This document shows positions 1 through 11,861 of a stretch of 64,000 bases of DNA, piece by piece; the first letter of the stretch is position 1, and each line of letters opens with the position of its first letter. The position numbers and the translations under genes are program-made. Source of the stretch: Vesta saturnalis (lineage: Eukaryota > Arthropoda > Insecta > Coleoptera > Lampyridae); NCBI GenBank assembly GCA_036346205.1, contig JARFJB010000534.1, forward strand, positions 3,652,001-3,716,000, written 5' to 3'. Under the pieces are notes generated by a model. That model was not told where the DNA came from, ran no database searches, and saw only the letters and a program-made list of their open reading frames with translations.

Positions 1-199
1 TGCTCTAGCATTTATAAAAACGCCAGAAAAAAATAAAATAGAAATTAAAAAGTTCTTTCAAATATCTCAAAAACAAAAAATGACACCATCGATTTTTTTG
101 TGTCATTTTATTGGCTCCCTAATTACACAACTATTCTCCCATTTAACCGGAGTTGTATTTATTACCCTTTCCGTGATCTCCATAGTGAGAATCCTTATC

Positions 200-522
200 T
201 TGGACGCAGTGTATAGCGTTATATGCTTACCCATTATTGATACTGATTTTGAGTTTGGACGTTTTAGACGTAATCATACAGCGTTTAATACCAAATTTAA
301 AATTTGGTAAATATTTTGAGAAAATCAGTACTAAACGTGGTAAAATGTACACGAGAACTTAATGATATGTCAACTTTGTTTTGTGAAGGAGATGCCGGTC
401 CACCAACTATATTTAAAACAAAGAAAAAATGGCGTATTGGGGCTATTACAGTGAAGGATTACACTACTTGTGGATATGAATTTCCATGGGTTTACACAAA
501 CGTGGTCAATATCTTGAATTGA
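200..522 (+). pseudogene. Clip-type serine protease, broken C-terminal remnant
   Basis: Two overlapping frames match the last exon of the two protease genes further along the window. The first carries an ICLP-like segment followed by FGRFRRNHTAF, matching the CLP...GFGR region of the relatives but with about ten residues missing. The second, 304-522, carries CTRE...FCEGDAGPP then a C-terminal stretch ending VYTNVVNILN. The catalytic Ser of GDSGGP is Ala and the following Gly pair is Gly-Pro. The frame changes near 305, and the stop falls about ten residues early. I see no exon with the catalytic His or Asp, so either it was lost or it lies to the left of the window. I read it as a dead paralog. 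A divergent protease homolog with unrecognised introns is a weaker alternative. Confidence 0.6.
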
Positions 523-1648
523 TTCAACTGATTTTGATGAAATTGTAGCATAATTTCTTTTTGATAAAATAAAATTGACAATTTGGTGCTGCTACTATGT
601 AAATAATATTTTTAATGCCATTTAATAACGTGCAACCGTTTAAATAGGTATATCAATGCCACGATGTTAAAACTAGCTCATAGACAATGCGGATGCTACA
701 CGATCAATCCGAACTAGGTTTCACGATGGTAAGAGGGTCGGTAAACTGACTACAATGACGATACGCGTGTTCGAGATACCATAAAGTAACAAGTAACAGC
801 ACAGAATTCGGAAAACAGGTCTCTAGATATTACTACAATCTAAAACTTCTCTGGAATAAATAGTCCTAAGCGAGTTCTTGCATTAATCCTATCTAGTCGT
901 GGAAGATAGAATTGTAGTCTACTTTTTAATATCATACACAATTCAACCTCAAGCATCAAACACTGCAACACCCATTCACTTTAAAAGAGTACGTTAAATT
1001 TCGTCTCAATAATTTTAATACATTTATCTTAATACAGAACAACAAACACATACATGTCACTTCATTTTGAAAGTCTTCAAATTCAAATAAAAGTTAAATC
1101 GCCCTAAGCTTAAGGTTACCAAAGTAGTAAGATATCCGAATACTTTCGAATTTACCCTCGTACGCAGATAAACTAATATTTATAATTGTCATCTATATTC
1201 TGAAATAGATAAATATCCAATTTGATCCATTAATTTTTAACCACAAAATCATTAACTCCTCTTAAAATTGAAACAAACGCAACGATGAATGCGTTCTTTA
1301 TGAATAATTTCTACTCTCAAATACTACTTGCTGTTTTTATCATTAAAATATATTTAAATGCTTTGGATCAAATCTGAAACTTATATCTTTATCTACACAC
1401 ATGGAAAAAGGAGAATAAAATAAATAAATGAATAGTGACAAATATTGCGATAAACAACATCATCAACTAAAGCCAATACTGTATATTCAAATAAATTAAT
1501 GAAATGTATGCAATGGAATCGTCGGTCTATCTCAGAATAAACAATTCTCAGACCATGAATGATCGAAACGTTTAAATTTGTATAAACATTAGTACATTTT
1601 TTTTTCTTAGTATGCCTCAAGCTTATGGTTAGTAATTGCTTATTTTAG

Positions 1649-1650
<2 letters not shown>
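523..1650. other. No gene seen
   Basis: AT-rich sequence with no open frame resembling a known family on either strand. Short frames here are random-looking. Confidence 0.6.

Positions 1651-1722
<72 letters not shown>
1651..1722. repeat. (TA)n microsatellite
   Basis: An uninterrupted alternating TA tract of about 70 bases. It produces a spurious Ile-Tyr repeat reading frame. Confidence 0.95.
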
Positions 1723-1724
<2 letters not shown>

Positions 1725-1970
1725 TATCGTAGACTGTTCAGAAGTCCTTCTCTTCAGCCCTGGTTATTCCCTTGTTGTTGGTATTGCGCTGCTTTGTGTT
1801 ATTGTATACTGTACAATCATGAGGCGTGGTAATTTTTGGTAATAAAACAAGAAAAAAAAGTGTTTAAATTTATTTTAATTTGAATTTTGAATAGTGTGTG
1901 GTTGGGTTTAAGTGTGCGTGTGGTGTGCAGTGTGATTAATTAGATCGTTGGCCGGTGTCATGCTGGGTCG

Positions 1971-3027
1971 TCATCGAATAGACGGGGGGATGCGGAGGGC
2001 ATATGTGGTATTATCGAGGGATTCTTCTACCTCCTCGGGTAGGTCGTTGAGGGGTTGTGTGAGGATTTCGGGAGGATGTTTGAATTTTAATTTGGGTTTT
2101 TTGTAGGGAGTGGTAGGGATTTCTTTGCTTGGGATAGCGTTGCCGAAAATTCTTTTATAGGAGAAGTTTTCCTGGAGTTTTTGGATACGGTTTGTGATTG
2201 GGGGTATATTGACGTGGTGTAGGGTGATGTCATTAAGTACCTGAGGGGTAATCCGTGTATCCGTCTAAAAATTCGGCGTTCACAGAAGGCGATTGAGGAA
2301 AGGTGATTGGGGTTAATGTTTGTGTATATAGGAGCTCAGAAATCCATATCAGTGCGGATGTATGTATGTTTTGGGGTGGCAACCTCTGATTCTACCCCGA
2401 AGGGCGCCCAGTAGGTTTGCGCGGTTTTTAATCCTGTTTAGTGTTCTTTTTACATCGAGGAGCCAATTGAGGGTTCTAGTGAAGAGGATTCCTAGGTAGG
2501 TGATTTCATCTTGGTGGGTGAGCCTTTCTTGGTTAAGGGTGAGGGAGACGTTTCTGGAGGCAAGATTGGGGAACTTATCGCCTGCGTAGTGAGGATGTCG
2601 GAAAAGATTGTTTGGGTTTTGGTGAGATTGACGGAGATTCGCCACTGGTTCGCCCAGTTAGAGAAGTTTCGTAGGATATGAGGCGGGAGGGCGTTCCGCT
2701 GTTCCGATTAACCGCCCAAAAGGCGGTGTCATCCGCGAACTGCGCAACAACTACTCTGGGTTGGGTAACTTCGGGAATGTCGTATGCAAAGATGGTGTAA
2801 AGGATAGGGGCTAAGGCAGAACCTTGCGGAACGCCTGCTGTTGGTTGAAAAGGATCGGAGAAAGTTTTCCCTACTTTGACCCGAATTGACCGATTGGTCA
2901 GGTACGAGAGTAGGAGTTTGGCGAAGGTGTTGGGTATGTTAAGGTTTCGGATCTTTTGCAGGAGACCGGCGTGCCGGGCCCTGTCAAATGCTTGCTTAAT
3001 AAAAACATTAGTACAAAAATACACCAT
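1971..3027 (-). pseudogene. Jockey-like LINE reverse transcriptase fragment
   Basis: The minus strand encodes the palm of a non-LTR reverse transcriptase: an AFD motif near the start, then AGVPQGSALAPILY, then FADDTAFWAV, the catalytic box. A second frame (2349-2645) gives the thumb region with YLGILFTRTLNW. A third frame (about 1971-2260) gives the C-terminal part, with ITNRIQKLQENF and a Pro/Glu-rich end closing at a TGA. The pieces are in order but in three frames, so the gene is dead. The endonuclease half is absent, as is usual for 5'-truncated LINE copies. Such enzymes copy their own RNA into chromosomal nicks. The clade call (Jockey) rests on the GVPQGS and FADDT context and is tentative. 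Confidence 0.75.
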
Positions 3028-4338
3028 TAAATACCTAAAAACACACGTAAGATTAAATTCAAGAAATAAAAATTCACAACTAAATCAAGTCTTTTCGGTT
3101 AAAACATCTTCTACAAATTATTTCGATTAAAAAAAATTTAATTAAGATAATTCACTGACCTGATGGGCTAGTTCACTTTAATGATTAGGGTCTCCGCTTG
3201 CTACCTGTTTCACTCTAACCAATAAACAAGGAAAGTTTTAATACATATATTATCCTATGTCTTCAATAAAGTTACATATATGCAATTATACTACCTTAAT
3301 TACATTAACAACTTAGTATAATACACTCTTTTTACTTTAAAATAAAGGAAGGAAGATGGATAATAAATTTACGGAACTCGTCCTAGTGTGGCGACGCGAG
3401 AGCGCCTCTGGACAGGCGACGGTCACTCCCGCTGCTTCCTTAAGGTCGCCTGTAAAATAAGATTAACGACTTGAAAATATTTTAAGTACGCCTTCGTGTG
3501 GTAGAATACTTTTATTTACAGTTAAGGCCGGAGTAATAACAATTTTTTTTCTCGTTAAAACAGTTTTAAAGGCATAAGGAACGAGGGAAATGTTACCTGG
3601 ACTGTCTAGGTCAGCAAGAATATCGATATTTTACAACTTAAATAACCACTTGCCCATCTTGAGTTTAACGCTACTCTATTTCATACAAATCGAACGCTGT
3701 TCCTACTTAATCTATTTAACGAGATTTATTTAACTCATTGAAACGGTTTTAATTAGTGTTTTAAAACTAATTAAGGAAAATTTGAATCTATTCTAGTTAG
3801 CTTTTCGTAACTAGGTGAAATTATAACGAGAGGGGTTTGGTGGTCTTTCAGATCTCTCTAGTCTTATCTAGAAACGACGACCGACGGGTTGGGGAACACA
3901 GGTAGCTGATGAATTTACATGGTTAATCACACAGGGGAAATTTGATGGTGCATAAAGATATTCCAATATGGAATATTTTTATGCGGGAACGAGCAGTTTG
4001 TTTGCAAGGGGCATATGTCGTCCGTAAACGACTCAGTGAATATTTTATCCCGGTACGGTTACACTTTCAAGAATGATTCGTTTACTAGAATGTGTATCTT
4101 TTGTTCACCAGCAGCCAGGATAGACTAAGCGTTTTACGTTATCTGATATTACAGAATGTTTGATACGAGAATACTTGTGATCTGGGTTACAACGACGTGT
4201 GATTCAGCACAGATTCAGGACTGGAAAACTCACTTTATTTTCCTAATTACTAGAAGGATTGGAACGTTTGAGTCAGAAATTTTTTTTTTTATGATTGTGA
4301 ACCTGAACAGGCTAAATTAGGCTATCGTGCTAAAGCAC
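3028..4338. other. No gene seen
   Basis: No supported coding region. A short GC-richer patch at 3390-3460 holds an 8-base inverted pair (CAGGCGAC / GTCGCCTG) without other context. Confidence 0.5.
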
Positions 4339-4790
4339 TCAGGAACACTTAGGAGGATGGATAGAGAGAGAATGAATTGCCAATAGATTCCTATGAACAG
4401 CTTCCTTAAATTTTCTCATATCATAAGTGAGAGGAAAACAGGAACTAGGGAGATCATTCCAGAGTTTAGAAGCCGTGTAGAAAACTGTGGATTGCGCCCG
4501 TTTGGTACGACAAGTGGAGATTTGTACTACATACTGATGATATGAATGAGGGAACCGAGTATTTCTCGCAAAGATAGCCCGAGATGGTATCAAAGAATAT
4601 AATTCAGCAGCACAATAGCCGTTGTAATAACGATAATACAAAGAAAGAATTGAAACCATCCTTCTATGCGCAAGGGACTGTATGTGAGAAGTTAAGGACG
4701 GGTCATTTATAAGCCTAATCGCTCTCTTTTGAATACGATCAACGATATCGAGAGCGTATTGGGGAGCACTAACCCAAAGGTGAGAATTAG
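4339..4790 (-). pseudogene. LINE ORF2 C-terminal fragment
   Basis: Reading the minus strand from about 4790, one frame gives NSHLWVSAPQYALDIVDRIQ, then KRAIRLINDPSL, MVSILSLYYRYYNG, FPHSYHQYVV and SKLWNDLPSSCFP, ending in a short tail at 4339. The order 'HLW...A..Y.LD..DRIQ.RA.RLI', then 'LY..Y.G', then 'LWN.LP' is typical of the region after the RT in Jockey/CR1-type LINEs. It is a 3' end only; the RT and endonuclease are absent. It shares strand with the fragment at 1971-3027 but is not contiguous with it. Confidence 0.7.
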
Positions 4791-6340
4791 CGGATTACGG
4801 TCTTATTTATAGCTTTCATTTCGGTGACACTCTGCATTTTGGTAAGTTCCCGTGGCGATGTCAGTGTAAGTTGGTGTACAGTTATGTAATTAGATTAGTA
4901 GACATCTCAGTTGCGCTTTCTAATCGACACTGCGGGGCCGGAAGAATTCAGTCAGACGGCTTTTCTGTCCGACTGTGTAAGTGGGAAACGACACCAGGAA
5001 TTAAAATCCCACCGTAACCTTCGTAACAAGTGTTTGTGTAGATGTTGCAAATAAAAATTGCATGCAGGTGAATTTAAACAACAGGGCAGGAAGTACAGCT
5101 GTGTTGGAGAAGAAATCTGATGTCGAATTCGCTCTCGGTAGCGCGTTTGACGGTTTTATGAAAATCCTCGAATGGCGTGGAGAGCTTCTGGTAGTAGCAA
5201 TAGTTTAGAGATTGGTGGCCACGTTGGTAGTGACTGGAGGGAACTTTTGACGTAGAAAATTCTTAATATTTTCGGAACGACGCCGGAGGGGATAAAAATT
5301 ATTTGAAATTCTGCAGTAAAATTAATTAATTAGCGGTTAATTAATTAAAACAGGATAGTTAAAGGGCTTCGGGTCTTAACAACTCCTCGTATTCTAATTA
5401 AATACATCAGCTTAGAAGCGTTTCAGGTAATTAATTGAAATTAAAGCTTCCAAGATGTCAAAATGGCTGAACACCAAAAGGGTGAGCTGGAAGTAAAAAT
5501 TTATAAATAATGAAACAATTTTTTACAACCTGTCGTATCCTTGATGAATATAAATAAACATCAACTTATCACACCTTTTAAAATAATGAAGAAACTAAAA
5601 AAAAACAGTCCCCACAAAACCAGAACAAAGAAAATGATCTATTCACTTCCTTTCTAACTAAACGGTACCAACTTAAAAATTTTAAAGCCGCATTGAAAAA
5701 TTAATTTTAGCTATAATTATGATAAATCTAATAATGAAGCAATGAAGCGAACTGTAACTCATGAAGATGTAAGAAAATACGATAGATTATTCATTTGCAA
5801 CTTGCAAGACATTTAATCGCTAAATAAGATGTAAATGCTGAACCATAGTTACGGTATTCAACGATAACTGTTAGTCTAAGGCTGGATGTAAAATGTACAA
5901 TCAGCGCTGACCGTTAAATTAAAAACACATCCGGAAAAATTACTTATTGACGAAAAATAACATATAATTAGATTAACACATGCTGCTCAGACAGTGGCTT
6001 TCGGTAGCTTGATCTTACGGACAGTACCTCAGGAGCTATCAGAGAGGCAGCGGGTGGTAACGGCTAAAGGTGCCCATAGACTACTTCGCGCGCGCGCCCG
6101 CGCGCCCGCGCGCACGCGCGCAGGCTCTAAATGCCATCCAGGGCAGCTACAATGTTAAATGCGATGAGTTAAAAATATGATTCTAAATTCGGAATTACTT
6201 CGGGCGAGTAGCCGTTTAACGATGTGGCAGAGACAGTGTTATTTACCTTAACCTACACTCAAATGCTTAACAAGTACGCTTATTGATCGAGGATGCAAAT
6301 GATAAATGTAGATGAGTAAATGCAGACACTATTTTAATGA
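4791..6340. other. No gene seen; GC-alternating tract at 6088-6122
   Basis: No recognisable coding sequence. An unusual run of alternating C and G (with single C or A interruptions) at about 6088-6122 stands out sharply in this AT-rich sequence. Confidence 0.5.
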
Positions 6341-6733
6341 AATAAATTCTCCAAACTTGTTTCTATTAATCATAATCAATTATTTGAATCAAAATGTCAA
6401 TCTTGCTACATAATAAATAAACCAAATGTTTGCGGTACATTACCAACTTATAAACGCAACAAAGATAAGTATATTCGCAGTAAGTGTTCTATATATGTAC
6501 ATAATTGTAGCACGAAAACTATAAATCTCAAAGAAGCCGCGCTACAGCCAGAATTGTTGTGGTTTGTTTTAACTGAAAATAAAATACTTGACGTTTCATG
6601 TTGTAAATATGCAATTCACACTTCTCATACTGAAACCAATGGTTTGATAGAAAGAAATAACGATTTTGTGCACTTAAAATTTAACTACTTCTTTAAAGTC
6701 CCAACATTTATATCAATTGAGATTTTTTTTTAG
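6341..6733 (+). other. 130-codon open frame without a start codon
   Basis: Between TGA at 6338-6340 and TAG at 6731-6733 the frame is open for 130 codons and contains no ATG. The translation is rich in Cys and Lys: KCQSCYIINKPNVCG, then YKRNKDKYIRSKCSIYVHNC, then LQPELLWFVLTENKILDVSCC. There is no good splice acceptor just upstream. I do not recognise a family. Runs this long are rare in AT-rich DNA but can be expected about once in a window this size by chance. It may be an exon, a decayed transposon piece, or chance. Confidence 0.2.
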
Positions 6734-7513
6734 CTACAGAAGAAATGTTACTTATGACATGTCATAACGCTATTTGATAAAAGTGTAAGAGTACATTATC
6801 AGTAATGGATGTTAGTCTAAGCAGATAAAGGGTTTTGTACACTATTATGTTAGAATATGTTATAGTAATTCGGATATTTTGGAGATTTATTACAATTTTT
6901 GCAACAAAGTGGCGTAAATTTTGATTGTGAAGTATTAGTTACGTTGGTGGCGTGCTATCTCCCTGTTTCCAGTTTAGTTACCGGATAAGACACGTGAACA
7001 TTATACCTCTTATGAGTGGTTGGTTTACTTTGGAGGAATATATTTTGGTGACGTTTAGCACGATGGACGCTTGCAGCTATAAAAAAGAAAGAGTGTTAGA
7101 GTAAGAAGATCGTTAAGAAAGAACGGTTACGAGCGTATGAGCACTGGCTTAATTTTGTAGAGAACATCGATGTGTAATAATTTATATTGTTAATATTTGG
7201 TGTGGAACAACACACGATCTTCCAGCCTACTATATCGAAATTTAAAAAATGAAATAATTTTAATAACAATTTTTTTAAGATAATTATGCAGCCTCTTGTA
7301 TAATAAGTTCATAACAAAAATAGGCGGCACTGAAAAAACAAAAACAATAATAATATCAAGCAGGCGTTTAAAACTTCATGTCAAATAGAGGTTAATAGTC
7401 ATCTAGATGCTAACTTGAAAAAAAATTCCAAAGCAGTCTACATATTTTCTCATAATATTAATCATTGATATTGACAAAAATTTAACTAATACTTCAGTTA
7501 TACTTAGGCTATA

Positions 7514-8525
7514 TTAACCTAATAAAAAAATAACTGGTTTTTAAAGTCGAGGATAATCTGAACTTCTTTTGTTTGGCACTTTTTGACGTATGTCAAAAAA
7601 TAAAGTGGTGGGGGGTATTCAAAGGTTTCCTTAAATAACCCCCTGTATCTTCGAAACGGCTAAGCCGATTTTAACAAAGTTTGGCGCGTTGAAATGAGCT
7701 ATTCCTGGGCTACAAATGTTATAATATTTGAAGTTTTGTTAATTTCACATGTCGTCGCTAGAGGGCTTTGTTCGACATTTCCAACACTAACGGTTAATTT
7801 TCGCAAAAAAATTAAACGCATTGGTATGACTTTTTTTCATGAACAAGTAGCTAAATGATGCCTAAATAAGCTCGCGAAAACCGCATCTCGATATCTTGTT
7901 CCTAACCTAAAATATCGGCCAAAGAAGACTTTATACGAAAATCCCTTAAATTTTTTTTTTTTTTTTTATTATATTTTTCTGGAATTGTTTCCATTATGTA
8001 AGTTGTGGCCCTAAAAAGGACCAATTTCAAGGAGGGAGATTTTTAATGCCCCTGTAAATGCTCGAAATGCTGACCATCACTCTGTGCATTGCTGAGACCT
8101 CTTATGGGTAGACTTCAAATATTATAATATTTGTAGCCCAAGAATAGCTCATTTCAACGCACCCAAGTTTGTTAAAATCGGCTTAGCCGTTTCAAAGATA
8201 CAGGAGGTTATTTAAGGAAACCTTTGAATACCCCCCACCACTTTATTTTTAGACATACGTCAAAAAGTGCCAAACAATAAAGTTCAAATTATCCTCGACT
8301 TTAAAGATCAGTTATTTTTTTATTAGGTTAACATAGAAGAATTCACAGAAATATCACTTTCTTAGATTCAAGATTACAGTTACGCCCCCTAGCGGCCATT
8401 TCAGAAACTTGAAAATACTTTCCAGGTTTTTGTATTGGCCGTTTTAGTAACAACTTTTTTTTGCGCAAGCCTCTACAATGGATAGTTTCCCAGGTACAGT
8501 ACCCCGCATTCTGTTGGCCACCCTG
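7514..8525. mobile_element. TIR element derived from an IS630/Tc1-mariner (DUF4817-type) transposon
   Basis: About 230 bases at 7514-7745 are repeated inverted at 8100-8331, both arms starting TTAACCTAATAAAAAA. Beyond the right arm the sequence continues to a tip that reads CAGGGTGGCC on the minus strand, typical of this transposon group. The matching left outer part is missing. Between the arms, the minus strand at about 8035-8076 reads SNAQSDGQHFEHLQ, matching the characteristic C-terminal end (..GxHFEHL) of these transposases. The rest of the transposase is gone, so this is a non-autonomous deletion derivative. The right outer segment contains a CTCF-like motif at 8382-8395. Confidence 0.75.
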
Positions 8526-10283
8526 TGCAATCAAGGAGTCAGGGTTTGGTTCGCATTGGGCGTTTCGGATTGAATTGTTTTTAATATTATCGAGTAGGCT
8601 ACAATTCTTCCTCAGTCGGGTAGGATTAACTCAAGAACTGGCCTAGGACTATATATTTTAGCAAAATTTTACACTGCGTTGGCGCCAGACTATTTTACCG
8701 GATAACATATTGTTATCTGTTGTTTTGTGGTAATTGTAAGATGAATTTAAATTTCCACCAATTTATGTTATATAAAATCCGTCCATGTCAACTTCAGTTA
8801 GCTTGGCAATCCACTTACCTTGGTAAGCCTTCACGACGCCTGGTGCAGTTTGACAGTATGCAACAGAGTTAGTAATTTTACCTCTAATAAACCGATTTTT
8901 ATGTGTAATTGTCTGTACCTAAAGTCAACAATAAAGAAAAATAAATTCTCATGCTAAATAAAGTTAAATAATTACACAGTAATATAATTTATGTTCAAGT
9001 TTTTTATACGGAAACCTTAATATAGTGACTGAAGTTGAGTTTTTTCAGTGTAAACTGGCAGTTAAAACAAACAAGTAAATGGTGGAATACAGTCATTAAA
9101 TACAAGTTATACGCATAACATATGAATGCATAATAAGTATGTAAATAAATTTTGTATGTAGACTTGGTATAGTTAGGCAAATTCCAATATTTTGGACAAC
9201 GTGTAACTGACAAGAATAATCGAATAGTTCAACGGAAGCAATTGTATGCAGCAGTAGATTATTGTTGTATAATTGGTTAGTATAGCTTTATGGTCTCGAA
9301 TATCGTCACGTGGAATGTATGTAATTGTACATGAACCTTTTACAATGTGGCTTGGAAGAGAAGAAATAGAATAACATTTTCAGTACGTAAATCGCGAGCG
9401 TAGCCAGTAACCATGTAACTTCATAAAAAATTATAGAATTTATTCTTCGAAGGGACAGCACACCTAAAAGAATATGGTTATAACGTTGACCTCATCAGTT
9501 TTACAGCAAAGTGGTATATAAAAAGTACAGAAGAAGTTCAGAGAAATGCTAAAATAAGTGCAGTTTGATTTGAAATTAAAATAAATGTAATACATTGTTT
9601 GCTCAGCACACTGATATCAGATTTAATAAAGGAAAACTTTATTACCGAAACAAGCTTGTTGAAAACGGAATATAAAGCAAATAAATTAGTGCCTTGGATT
9701 CTATCCCAATTTAATTTGGATTGTTTATTTAATACTAAACGTAGAAAAGTCGAAGCATGTGCTGTTTCAATTATTCGATCCGTTTGGAAAAAAACGCCAG
9801 TTGTTCTAGTAGTAATATTTAAGGTAAACAATCATTCTGTTAATTGCAATGTAGAAATGAGTAAATAAAGGTATACAACAATAAGTTAAACTATTCATCC
9901 CCACAAAATATAAAATTATAAATCAAGTAAAGAATACATAATATAAATGGTATATGGGTCAATGGCGTAACATAAGAGTTTTGTTCTGGGTGAAATGATT
10001 ATGTACAATTACACAAACTTTCCAATAAAATTAGGAACGTTGAGTAAAAGGCGGTAAATGCGCTTAATTCACCAAATTAAATTCAAAGGAATTGGGGATC
10101 GTTACAAGAACGAATAGTAATCCAGAAAACGATGGATAATGTTGAGGGTAGAAGATTAGGAGACAAAGACGTAACCAACAGTAATCTGTGGAAATGAATA
10201 TAGATGCATTGAACTTTGAACAAAATAAATCAGTCCGGTTGATGTATTTACTAAAGAAAGTATAGACCTTAATACCGTACAAT
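8526..10283. other. No gene seen; contains one dispersed repeat
   Basis: 8860-9260 is a diverged copy of 36060-36485 (separate entry). Overlapping opposite-strand frames at 9538-9868 have no recognisable content. Confidence 0.5.
8860..9260 (+). repeat. Dispersed repeat, copy 1 (pairs with 36060-36485)
   Basis: Same-strand, diverged similarity to 36060-36485. Shared blocks include TTTTACCT then AATAAACC-like sequence, an ACTGAAGTTG block, a TAAGTACGTAAAT-like block, and CAATATTTTGGA versus CAATATTTTAGA. The other copy has a short insertion. Family unknown. Confidence 0.55.
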
Positions 10284-11412
10284 TCACTTCATTCTCACAG
10301 TATCCTCAATCCAGCTTAGATACATAGAAACCCTCGTATAAACAGCTGGGAGTAGTCCATTACATCCCGTACCACTCCAAGCAGCAACTCCCTCAACATG
10401 CCATTGCTTTTTGTTGGAAAACATAATTGGTCCACCAGAATCTCCCTCACAAAAGTGTATCGTATTTGTGGATAATTCTTTAACACATAACGAATTTTCT
10501 GTAACGTTGCGCAGCATTCCGACAGTATTAACAAAGTAACTTGCACATTCTTCGTTACTGATCAAGTTACCTAACACTTTTTTCTTTATGTGTGCAAAAG
10601 TTCCATTATCGCTTAGTCGCCCAAATCCAGAAAATTGCATTATTTCGCCTACTTTAGCGTAATTCTTGTTCGAAGTTGGCAGACATATTGGTCGGATGTA
10701 ATCTAAAATCCTATTATAAGGTTAATATCAAGATTAGCAAAGAGCTTACCACTGAACATCACTGAAACCGTTAACTTCAATAACGCGATATCGTTTAGTC
10801 CATACCTTCTGTTGTAATTTGGATGCTTAATTTTGGACTTAATTTCGTAATCCTGAACTGGATCAGCGCACACCTTAAAAAGTCCACTTTTGATACAATC
10901 CGGAGCTTCTCTCGTATTATACTCCCCAATACGTACACCTACACTGTTAAAAGGTAGTTAAAATAAATTCCTTCACGTAACTTACGCTGTGGATGTTCGC
11001 ATTTTCAAACAATGAGCAGCGGTTAAAACAAATAGTTCACTAATTAGGGCACCTGCACAACCATACTCATAAAAAAATGGATCTGATTCATCCTGATCTA
11101 AATCTGGATCTCGTTTATACTTTAATTGGGCTATCCAAGGAAATTCATCTATTGTTGCACTCACTATATCAGTACGATAGTAGTCATCTGAGTGTTGATA
11201 TCCACAAATGTTTTTAAGTGTTGCTTTACTATCGATGTAGTTATAAGATGATCCACAACAAACAAATGGTTCGTTAACAGAATTGCCACAATAAGAATCT
11301 TTGACAAACTCAATCACTTTAGGATTTTGGGTTAGAAGACCTTCTAGTAATGTGGGACAGAGGTATAGGGATTTGCATCCTGCCACTTCGTTGTTAGGTG
11401 TCGTACAAATTC
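10284..11412 (-). CDS. Clip-domain serine protease, triad intact (partial at N-terminus)
   Basis: Three exons are visible: 10986-11412, 10750-10943 and 10284-10702, with GT-AG introns of 42 and 47 bp. They encode about 345 residues. Residues 3-53 form a CLIP domain with six Cys (3, 13, 19, 42, 52, 53). A chymotrypsin-fold domain follows, with DEFPW near 89-93, LTAAHC (His near 134), LNDIALLKL (Asp near 193) and CEGDSGGP (Ser near 295). Clip proteases are secreted zymogens that act in immune and developmental cascades. Two features are odd. There is no clear R/K-[IV]-x-G-G activation site between the CLIP and DEFPW. The residue at the trypsin S1 position (six before the Ser) is His, not Asp. 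The first exon starts at a splice acceptor (ttgcag) in phase 1, so a signal-peptide exon must lie upstream; I could not find it. Confidence 0.88.
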
Positions 11413-11559
11413 CTGCAATAATATAAAAACGTAAACTTTCACGATTATCAGACATAATTAAAATACTTGTCTTTTAGGTAATAAAATCGTGTATTTTCTT
11501 TATTTATCTTTTATAACAATAGGTGAATGAATCAGAGTTTATCAATGATGATAATCATA

Positions 11560-11665
11560 ACGCTATTAGTATTAAAATTAACTTTGAATGTGCATTGAGT
11601 AAAAAATCACCTCACCCACGACCACTACTTTGCTAGAGTGGGCTCTAATCAACTGAACTATTGAG
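11560..11665 (-). repeat. tRNA-like SINE fragment, copy 1
   Basis: On the minus strand this reads TCAATAGTTCAGTTGATTAG, close to a pol III A box, followed by a gapped B-box-like block and a tail (ACTTTGAATGT..., reversed). It matches the plus strand at 17770-17880, where the A box is better preserved. It lies just upstream of the protease gene. Confidence 0.5.
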
Positions 11666-11861
11666 GAAACTAGCTACATTTGATATATGTAGCTTACTAG
11701 GTACGACGGTATAGAATTTACAATTGAATGATTACTGTCATTAATGTGTGTTATTTGAGACTACAAATTGCCAGGTTTCGCACAATTACAAAGCATGACC
11801 ATAACCTATTTGCCAGCCGCAGGATTAGTATGCTGGGTGTTTCAAGAGAAAGAAGATACGG

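Noticed and set aside
1636..1842. Frame with an Ile-Tyr repeat and hydrophobic tail
   Set aside because: Starts in the (TA)n tract; no homology.
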